Shown in pieces: positions 57,022 through 64,000 of a DNA stretch of 64,000 nt; within the stretch, counting starts at the first letter, position 1; each line of letters begins with the position of its first letter. The DNA lies in NCBI RefSeq assembly GCF_000149955.1, contig NC_030995.1, positions 744,001 to 808,000 of the forward strand, in the 5' to 3' direction. The DNA is from Fusarium oxysporum f. sp. lycopersici 4287. Lineage: Eukaryota > Ascomycota > Sordariomycetes > Hypocreales > Nectriaceae. The notes below the pieces were generated by a model. The model was not told the origin of the DNA. It saw only the letters and a program-made list of their open reading frames with translations, and did no database searches. A program made the position numbers and the translations under genes.

Positions 57022-58179
57022 ATGCGTTTCTCAACACTCTTTGCCTCTGTAGGCCTTGTCGGCTCTGCAATTGCTGGCATCGTCCCCCGATCTTACAGGG
57101 TTCCTGCTGCGAACGGATTCCCCAACCCCGATGCTTCACAGGAGAAGCAGATCGCTATCCAGGCTGGTGGAAAGCTCCCTGGTGCTCCTCTTCCTACCAC
57201 TCTTGGTGATGGTTCTACCACAGCTTTCCAGCTGATTGCCTTCAACGAGCTTTTTGAGACTGCTTACTTTTGCTCTCTTCTCTACAATGTTACCAACAAG
57301 ATTGAGGGATACAAGGTTGAGGGCGACAAGTTTCATGAGGCCACCCATGTTCTCAAGACTGTCCTTGCTGTCAGTACTTACCCATAATCATAAGAATATG
57401 AGTCAACTGACCATTTGCAATAGCAAGAAGAGCAGCACGCCATCGGCGCCCTGGCCACTCTCAAGTCAGCCGGCAGATTTGCCCCTTCACCTTGCAAATA
57501 CCAATTTCCCGTCGACAATCTCAAGGACGCCATCCTTCTCGCTGAGACCTTCACTGCAGTTGTTCTAGGTGCTCTCCAAGATGCCAACGTTGTCTTCGCA
57601 AGCGAGGGTCTTCCCGAGGTCGTCCGCCTGATCTCAGCCGTCATCGGTCAAGAGGGTGAGCAGAACGGTTTCTACCGCATCTACCTCGGCCAAGTCCCCT
57701 CTGAGTCACCTTTCCTGACCACTGTCCCTGCTGCTTTCGCCTGGTCTGCTCTCCAGGGATTTGTTGTTCCTGGTTCTTGCACTGAGGACATCAAGAAGAT
57801 CAACCTTCCCATCTTCCCTGCTCTCCAGGTCAACGGTGGTGCCATTGCTGTTATTGACGCTGAGGACCAGAGCCTCTCTTTCAGCGCTACTCTTGAGGAG
57901 TCTCACAAGGGCGAGGATCTCTACATTACTTACACCACTGGCCAACAGCTTCCTTACAGTGTCAAGGCCGAGAACGTCAAGTGGAATGGCAAGACTGTCA
58001 AGCTTGAGGCTGAGTTCCCCTACCATAAGCTGGTCGCTCAGGGCTTCACCCACGCTGCTCTGACCACTTCCAACAACATCGCCACTCCTGATGACGTTCC
58101 CAACTTCACTCTTGCTGCTCCCGGTCTCATCCAAGTCAAGAACCCTCTCGATGGAGGCAAGGGAAGCCACTCTGATTAA
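57022..58179 (+). CDS. Late sexual development protein, secreted ferritin-like domain
   Basis: Two exons (57022-57369, 57424-58179) encode 367 residues. A signal peptide (MRFSTLFASVGLVGSAIA) is followed by a short linker with a KR-free start at GIVPRSYR. The ferritin-like helical bundle spans roughly residues 65-220. It contains FQLIAFNELFETAYFCSLL, FHEATHVLKTVLAQEEQHA and ETFTAVVLGALQDANVVF. The glutamates and EExH-type motif are the expected metal-site residues of this fold. A beta-rich C-domain of about 140 residues follows. The family is annotated as late sexual development or Rds1-type stress proteins in Aspergillus and Fusarium; expression in fruiting bodies or under stress is known for relatives. 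The intron donor is GTCAGT, weaker than others here; splicing joins VLA to QEEQH as homologues require. The gene ends in an A-run that starts at the stop codon. Confidence 0.88.
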
Positions 58180-58880
58180 AAAAAAAGCGGGATGTTGGCA
58201 ATGCCACTTGGCAGTTCTGGTACCTAATAGATCAATGGAATTGGTGCTTTGGTGTTACAATATTTACAGAGTTTATGCATTTTTCTCGGGCCTAATGATA
58301 ATTAAAAATTAAATAAATGGTTGGTTATGTTAGACTGCAAAAGTTCCAAGCCGATGTGCTGTGAGATATCCCGTCCCTCCATCTCGGATAATCGGGATGT
58401 GTGGATGACGCTTCTAATTTCCGTGTATGCCAATGATATTGAGCTGAGACAACTGAGCTTGACGCCATTTTCAACTCTAGAGATCCTGAACCTCGCAAGT
58501 TCAGCCTCATTTGAGAGATCTCAACACAGGAAAATCGAGCTTGAGAAGCTCGCAGCTGTGGCTGATAATTTCGCCTCTAGTACTCAACTGTTCAGGAGCT
58601 CCAATCAAACGGCAGCTTCTTTTCACGTGTAATCGTATAAGCATAATGACGGTCACCATCATCACCTCATCAAACGCGGGGATGAGACATCTCTCCACAT
58701 GTTTCTCTGAGCAAAAGCTCCTCTCACAAGCCACTGATAGCAAGACATCAAGGTCACCCTCACGGAACGAAACTTCAGGACCATCAATACCCAAAAGGTA
58801 ACCTTGAATCATAAAATCGCTTTGCATTAGACCCGAGCCGGACTTGCACTCAATTCTGTTAACCAACCTCTCTGAACCCC
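58180..58880. other. Convergent 3' regions of lsd and the AT-hook gene
   Basis: A 125-codon minus-strand frame (58507-58884) starts without ATG and has no motif. I treat it as 3' untranslated sequence. No other gene is seen. Confidence 0.55.
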
Positions 58881-59948
58881 TCAAACTGCTTGTCTCTCAA
58901 CTCCCATTTCTTCGTCTGACTCATCGGGGAGGTTGTCGTTCATACGAATGAGCAGCTCCTTGAGTTTCCGCCGGTTCTTTCTCCACGTAAACAAATCTTC
59001 TTCCTGCTGATCTCGTATCGAGGGCGTGACCTGGTTCCCGTGTTCATCCTTGAGATAATCTGGTACATCCTCTGCTGTGTTCGGCAAACTCCGCTCACCA
59101 AGATTATTATTAAACCCATCACCGCAGTGCCACGATAGAGGCACTAGATGCGCCTCCTCGATGTGCTCTTTAAACCCCGCGTCCGTCTCAAACTCGGATG
59201 GTTTCTCCAACATCCCACACTCTCCCCACAGGCAGTTGACATCATCACCGTGGATGATATAAACGTGCCGTCGGAGAGTTTCGAGGTTATGTAGTTCAGC
59301 CTTGCAGTCTCTCCACTCACACAGAAACGGGAAGATTGGTGCATCCACTTGATAGTAGATGGTCTCTGGAGGAGGAGAAGGTTGCTTTGGTGGTCGGCCT
59401 CTTCGTTTTGGAAAGCCATTGGGGTGAGGCCGCGGCTTAGTAGCAGCTTGTCGGGCCTGTCGAGCTCCAGCTGCTGTTTGTAGACCCTTTGATTTATTCG
59501 TTGAACCTTTAGGTCTCCCTCTTCCTCGCGCTGGTGTTGTAGACGTTGCATCGCTGGAAACTCCCGTCTGTGTACCACCTGGACTCGACGTTTTCAGAGC
59601 GTTGACTGCTTTGAATAACGACTTTGGTCTTCCCCGTGGAGTAAGATCTGACGTGACCGGCGCATCAAAGCCATCTTCCTCACCGATGCTGACTCCTCTG
59701 TAGGCTTCGAGATGCGCTGGTGACCGCGTGAGAACGACAGCGAGACTTGACCTACCACTTGGGGTCAAGGAACCTGGATGTTGCTTAACCGGGCTTTGGC
59801 TGTGACTTCTTGTTGGTGCATCTCTGGCTAGAGGGTCCTCTGACTCTAGACTGTCTGAGACGGAACCAAAGCGAGTGATATGTGATGGTAAGAGGGTGTG
59901 GTGGGTCTTTTTGCTTTGGTTCCCAGGGTTTATGCTGTTGAAGCTCAT
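58881..59948 (-). CDS. AT-hook and C2H2-type zinc finger protein
   Basis: A single exon of 355 residues. The N-terminal 200 residues are disordered and basic, with three AT-hook cores RGRP at residues 105-108, 143-146 (ARGRGRPKGS) and 183-186 (PKRRGRPPKQ), which bind AT-rich minor grooves. Two atypical C2H2 fingers follow: C210, C215, H228 and H233 (FPFLCEWRDCKAEL), and C239, C244, H262 and H267 (NCLWGECGML). The C-terminus is charged, with TWRKNRRKLKELLIRMNDNL. The combination suggests a chromatin-associated or transcription regulator in the nucleus. Similar proteins are widespread in Sordariomycetes without a known function. I do not recognise a named orthologue. Confidence 0.82.
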   Translation of the reverse strand: MSFNSINPGNQSKKTHHTLLPSHITRFGSVSDSLESEDPLARDAPTRSHSQSPVKQHPGSLTPSGRSSLAVVLTRSPAHLEAYRGVSIGEEDGFDAPVTSDLTPRGRPKSLFKAVNALKTSSPGGTQTGVSSDATSTTPARGRGRPKGSTNKSKGLQTAAGARQARQAATKPRPHPNGFPKRRGRPPKQPSPPPETIYYQVDAPIFPFLCEWRDCKAELHNLETLRRHVYIIHGDDVNCLWGECGMLEKPSEFETDAGFKEHIEEAHLVPLSWHCGDGFNNNLGERSLPNTAEDVPDYLKDEHGNQVTPSIRDQQEEDLFTWRKNRRKLKELLIRMNDNLPDESDEEMGVERQAV

Positions 59949-60561
59949 GCTGTACAGCTTAACACGCTTTGACGCGGCGTGGCGCGATTAGTTTAGCGTG
60001 TATAATGCGGGTTGTGTAACTTATTTGAGAAGGAAAAGACTTTATGAGATAAAGTGATGAACGAAAGCTCTTAATGTGTAAAACATGCCACTTTTGGAAT
60101 TAGATAAAAGTGTTATTGCTGTCGAGAGGTGCTGAAGGCAGGAAGCTAAGATTTGCCAAGAGATCCCTGGCGGGAGGCCGATTTCATTCACTCACGTGCT
60201 CTAGCACTACGAAGAAGAGATGTCAGTTATTAACAACGAGGAATATACTAGAAAGTCAACAATTTTTTCAATCAAATGTATGTTTTAGCAACACTGCTGC
60301 TCATTCTAATACGGTAGTTTCCTATGCTGGGGGTTGGGGGCTGGGGGCGGATCATTGTTTGCTTACGCGTTTGATGTTATACATATCACAGATTAGATAT
60401 TGGTAATTACCAGGGGTTCAATTCATTTTAATAACTGCTATTCGTATTTATACAAGACAATCATAATCAGCAAAACTCCGATCGTGCCATCATCAATCTC
60501 ATCCGTTTACCAATCGCCTTTCCAACCATCGCCTCTTGAAAACAAAGGAAATTTTGATGCA
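59949..60561. other. Intergenic: AT-hook gene promoter and tricalbin-like 3' region
   Basis: Contains a G-rich tract at 60329-60347. No gene is seen. Confidence 0.6.
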
Positions 60562-63500
60562 TTAAACCTCAGTCTCGACATCAGGCTTTCGGCCATCCAG
60601 GGCTCCAAGCTTAGCCACCTTTCGGACTGCAAACTTGGCTTCATCCTTGGCAAACTGCACGTTGCGCATGGGTCGCCATTGCATAAGACCTCGGTGTTTG
60701 CGATGCATATCGCGACTATCGGATCGGTATGACTTGATCTTCTTGATGGGGTTCTTGCTGTTGGAGCTAGCCTGGGAACTGTTGGTAGCGCTCGTCGCGT
60801 TGGTGCCTGTTGTATCGACGGAAGGACGTCCGTCCTCAGAAGGGTCTGTAGGCTCAGTGTCGGCATCTTGAATACCAAGATCAGGATCGGAGTCGTCCTC
60901 ATCAAAGTCATCGTATTCTTCACTGGACTCGCTGTTGCTCTTCTTGCGCATCAATGCAGAAGGATCTTCACCAAAGGCACCGCTCCAATCGGTGCCGTCC
61001 TTGGCAAGCCACTTCTGCTTCTGCTTCTCGTCGGCTTGGGCGAGGACGTCACGGCCGTGAGTGAGAGACTCTTCGTGAAGTTTCTGGATCACATGAGGAA
61101 CCTCAGTCTCGACATCCTGCTTACGTACACCCTCTGCGTAGCAAGCTTCCCAAGCCTCGATTGTTTCACGGTCGTTGTTTGTACTGGCGAACTTGATGTG
61201 ATCGGAATCTGTTCCAGCAGAAAATCGAGCTCGGAAGCGGACTCGCCCGACCTGCTCCATCTCAATATCGGGAACAGACTTGTAATTTTCTTCGGTAATG
61301 TAGTTCTGGGAAAGTCGCACGCTGTGGTTGCACTTCCAAACAGGGATGTCAAAGTCAGTCTCTTCACCATCAACAAGCTCCAGGAGCCACAGAACGGCGT
61401 AGGCATCGGGGTTTCGCTTTCCACTTGGGTAGAATTCCATGAAGATGGGTGAGCTGTAGCGATGTCGAACGGGTAGGCGAACACGTTGATTACCGTCGGC
61501 ACCGCTGATGTTGAAGGACATGCCATCGGCCTCACGAGTGGATGAGCTCTTTCCAACGCTAGCAGACGAGCCTCCAGTACGGAAGCGAATCTTGGCGTGG
61601 TTCGAAGGAGCATAGCCAGTGGTAGTGATGGAGTCAGACACGAACTCGAAGGTACCAATATCCCAGCCTAACTGAGGAGGGGGAAGTCGGAGCTCAACGG
61701 AGCGGAACAGCAGGGAGATACGGATGCGGCCAAAACCGATGCCTCCGTCAAGAGGGTACCACCTGGTAGACTCACTGCTGGTTTGAAGGATATCAGTGAT
61801 CTTGAGAGGAACAACACCAATGAGAGGGTCATGCTGGCGGTTGCGGGAGTCACGGACTGCGACGGTAACGATAGCAGAACGCCAATCTCGAATGAACTTT
61901 TCGGTTCCAGCGTTGAAGATGGGTTGAGAGGAAACAACCTTTGTTCGGGTCTTGTAAACAAGATCGTCGTTGAGAAGGATGGTGCAGTAAGAGCTGGGGA
62001 GAGACTTGGCCTGCTCTTCCTTGACTTCACCGGCTTCAGGACGAGCTGGCTCATACTCTCTACCCTTTCGCTTTCCATTAGAACCCTTGATGTTTTCCAA
62101 TTCTAGGCCAACAATCTGGTGGACAACGATGCTGAGAATACCAGAAGGCCACAATGGGTCGGGAGGGGTGTGAATGACTGCATCTTCCTCCTTGGTGTCG
62201 ATCGTACCCTTGTTCTCTTGAAGCTCAGGCTTGTCTGCGAGAGCCTTGGGAAGGTTGAGATCTCGGCCATCAGTTCGAAGAGCCTTTCGGAATTGTGTCT
62301 TGCCAAAGAAGCCGACTTCCCAGTGAAGTTCTCCGGGCATTTCGCTGTCTGCCTTGACACCTCGAAGCTTGGAAACCTGAGGGAACATTTTACCAGGGTG
62401 CTGGATAAGCTTCTGAATGCTGAGCTCGACCTTGCCAACGACATCATCAGCAGAAGATCGATCACTGTCCCAAAGCTCAACCGAAAGCTGCTCGTCAGCC
62501 TTGAGAAGATCAGCAGTAACCAGAAGGCCAGCGCTCTCCTCAAAAACGGGGTTAAGATCGTCCTGGATAACACGAGTACAGAATTGGGGCTTGGAGAACT
62601 TGCTCCAGCTGATGGTGATGTAAGGATCAGAACCACCACCCTTGCTTCCACGCTGGTCCTGCTTGCTGAGACCAGTAGCCTTGTGGATGCGAACGAACAT
62701 GACACCAAGAGCCAATGTCTCCTTCTTGATGTCGTCACCCTGGAGCATCTTGCTAAGATCTAGAGACAGACTCTTGGGGGCCACATACATCGAAGCGGCA
62801 GCACCAATGGCCCAGTTGACAAAGTTGGAGATGAGAGGCAGGTTAAGAATATTGACACCCTTCTCGATCATAGGGGTACATCCAGCCTGGACCTTAGGAA
62901 TGCCCATAAGCGTGAAAGTGAGAGTTTTGAGGAAAGGAGGGTCAGGGGTCAATTGGAGTCGAATTCGAGCGGTCGCAACAAGGCCTTGAAGTTCGACCCA
63001 AATGGGCAAAGGAACACCAAATAGGCCCTTGACTCCGAGGTAGAAAACAAGCTGCATACCCATGTTGCGCGCTTTGGATGCGATATCCGCGCCGGAGGGC
63101 TTCGCATGATAGGCGATAGCAACCTCGAGGTTGTAGAACGAGCCAGCTTGCTCATTAGCCGCGAGTTCTTCAGGGTCGGTGGTCTTCTCGTTCTGTCGAT
63201 GCTGCTCGTCCTTGATGTCTTGGACGTGGGAGTCGGGAAGAGCACGCATGTTGAGAATGCGGATAGGATTGTTGCCCTGGGAAATATCTGCAACGCGAAC
63301 GTTCTCAATAACACCAGGAACCGAGGCCGCCATAACATCTTCGAGACTACTAAAGTTAGTACCAATCATGCCATTGGGAATTTTTACTTACGTATCAGCA
63401 ATACCAGCAAACATCTCAGGGTTGATCAGCCCCCACATGATTCCGAGCATGGTGTTCATCCATTCAACCGACTCAGGAATCAAGTTTGCGGTGGCAGTCT

Positions 63501-64000
63501 CACCACGCTCTTGCTCGCTAGACCATTCTAGATCTCTACCCTGACGAATCAGGTCTTTTGTCCAGAGGAAAACACCAGAAGCTACGCAGAAACCCAAGGG
63601 AATAAGACCAAGAAGGCGACCGCCAAACATCTTTCCAATAAAAACGATTGCGGCGAAAATACCGATACACAAAACATTGCTGCGCTGCTCGAGAATCTCG
63701 AACATAGGTTCGTAGCTGACTGAAGGAGTCTTGTAGAACACTACTGATGTCTTCTCGCTTCGAATGGGGACATCTGATGTCGCACCCTCTTGGACGGGGT
63801 CAGGAGGTGCTGTGACATCTTGGGCGTAACGGTACTCTTCACCAGACTGTTTTGACGAGGTTGCGATGGTGGCAGGCTTCCCTAGGTTCTCGTTGGGAAT
63901 TGATAGCTGAAACTGTCAGTCCTTGCTTCTTCCTTAATAAAATACTGGTGCCTACCTGGGGGTTTTCAACGGCCTCCTTGTAATCAATGTCGGTATCTCG
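60562..64000 (-). CDS. SMP and C2-domain membrane-contact protein (tricalbin/Mug190-like), 5' end outside window
   Basis: Three exons are visible (63956-64000 partial, 63392-63906, 60562-63349), giving at least 1115 residues. An N-terminal hydrophobic hairpin (VLCIGIFAAIVFIGKMFGG and LLGLIPLGFCVASGVFLW) is followed by an SMP lipid-transfer domain beginning ESVEWMNTMLGIMWGLINPE. A first C2 domain (GVMFVRIHKATGLSKQDQ, SDPYITISWSKFSK, ELWDSDRSSADDVVG) and a second one (GILSIVVHQIVGLELENIKG, AVRDSRNRQHDPLIGVVPL) follow. The acidic residues of the C2 loops suggest calcium-dependent lipid binding. The long C-terminus has VRLPVRHRYSSPIFMEFYP and a disordered tail. This is the plan of tricalbins, which tether ER to plasma membrane and move lipids. 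The C-terminal region resembles fission-yeast Mug190. The intron at 63350-63391 is only 42 bp. The true start lies beyond the right edge. Confidence 0.88.

Noticed and set aside
58507..58884. 125-codon minus-strand frame after the AT-hook gene
   Set aside because: Starts at TTG at the stop of the previous gene and has no motif; best taken as 3' untranslated sequence.
61783..62763. Plus-strand frames of 107 and 214 codons
   Set aside because: Antisense of the tricalbin-like C2 region; no independent motif or splice support.

Overview
The window is eukaryotic nuclear DNA from a filamentous ascomycete. Genes are compact and split by 42-100 bp introns with GTAAGT/GTATGT-type donors. The gene set (Rho1, Rud3, Nrc2-type kinase, Arp10/Ro-7, a late sexual development protein, a fungal NLR and a Tudor-less SMN) fits a sordariomycete. 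Protein wording and intron style suggest Hypocreales, probably a Fusarium-like fungus; that placement is an inference. I assigned about 22 protein-coding genes, joining exons by hand from splice signals and family motifs. No tRNA, rRNA, CRISPR array or intact transposon was recognised.

Layout. 1-3.2 kb: gene-poor flank and leader of rho1 (3209-4418, +). 5.85-6.02 kb: a two-exon gene for a 35-residue cysteine-rich protein. 7.0-8.8 kb: vacuolar-type amino acid transporter (-). 9.85-11.56 kb: GPI-anchored aspartic protease (-). 11.6-14.9 kb: gene-poor. 14.9-20.9 kb: prenyltransferase-alpha-repeat protein (-), Get1 (+), a conserved membrane protein (+) and golgin Rud3 (-). 22.3-24.6 kb: divergent Nop15 (-) and SMN (+). 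26.0-33.7 kb: cupredoxin-like secreted protein (+), Mgs1/WRNIP1 ATPase (-), Pcf11 (-) and a four-helix membrane protein (-). 35.9-42.2 kb: Yen1/GEN1 resolvase (-) divergent from the dynactin Arp (+), then mitochondrial seryl-tRNA synthetase (+). 42.4-43.8 kb: CorA-like membrane protein with an apparent one-base frameshift (-). 44.9-46.9 kb: Nrc2/flippase kinase (-). 46.9-50.75 kb: large gene-poor stretch. 50.75-51.1 kb: SERF-like small protein (+). 51.9-55.4 kb: NLR-type immune-receptor-like protein (+). 57.0-58.2 kb: ferritin-like late sexual development protein (+). 58.9-59.9 kb: AT-hook/C2H2 protein (-). 60.6-64.0 kb: SMP/C2 tricalbin-like protein running off the right edge (-).

Most genes are single-copy housekeeping functions: secretory pathway (Get1, Rud3, Nrc2, tricalbin-like), RNA processing (Nop15, SMN, Pcf11) and DNA repair (Mgs1, Yen1). 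They are not a pathway cluster. The accessory-looking elements are the hydrolase-NB-ARC-TPR NLR in its gene-poor setting, the cupredoxin-like secreted protein lacking a recognisable second copper histidine, the tiny cysteine-rich protein and the frameshifted CorA-like gene.
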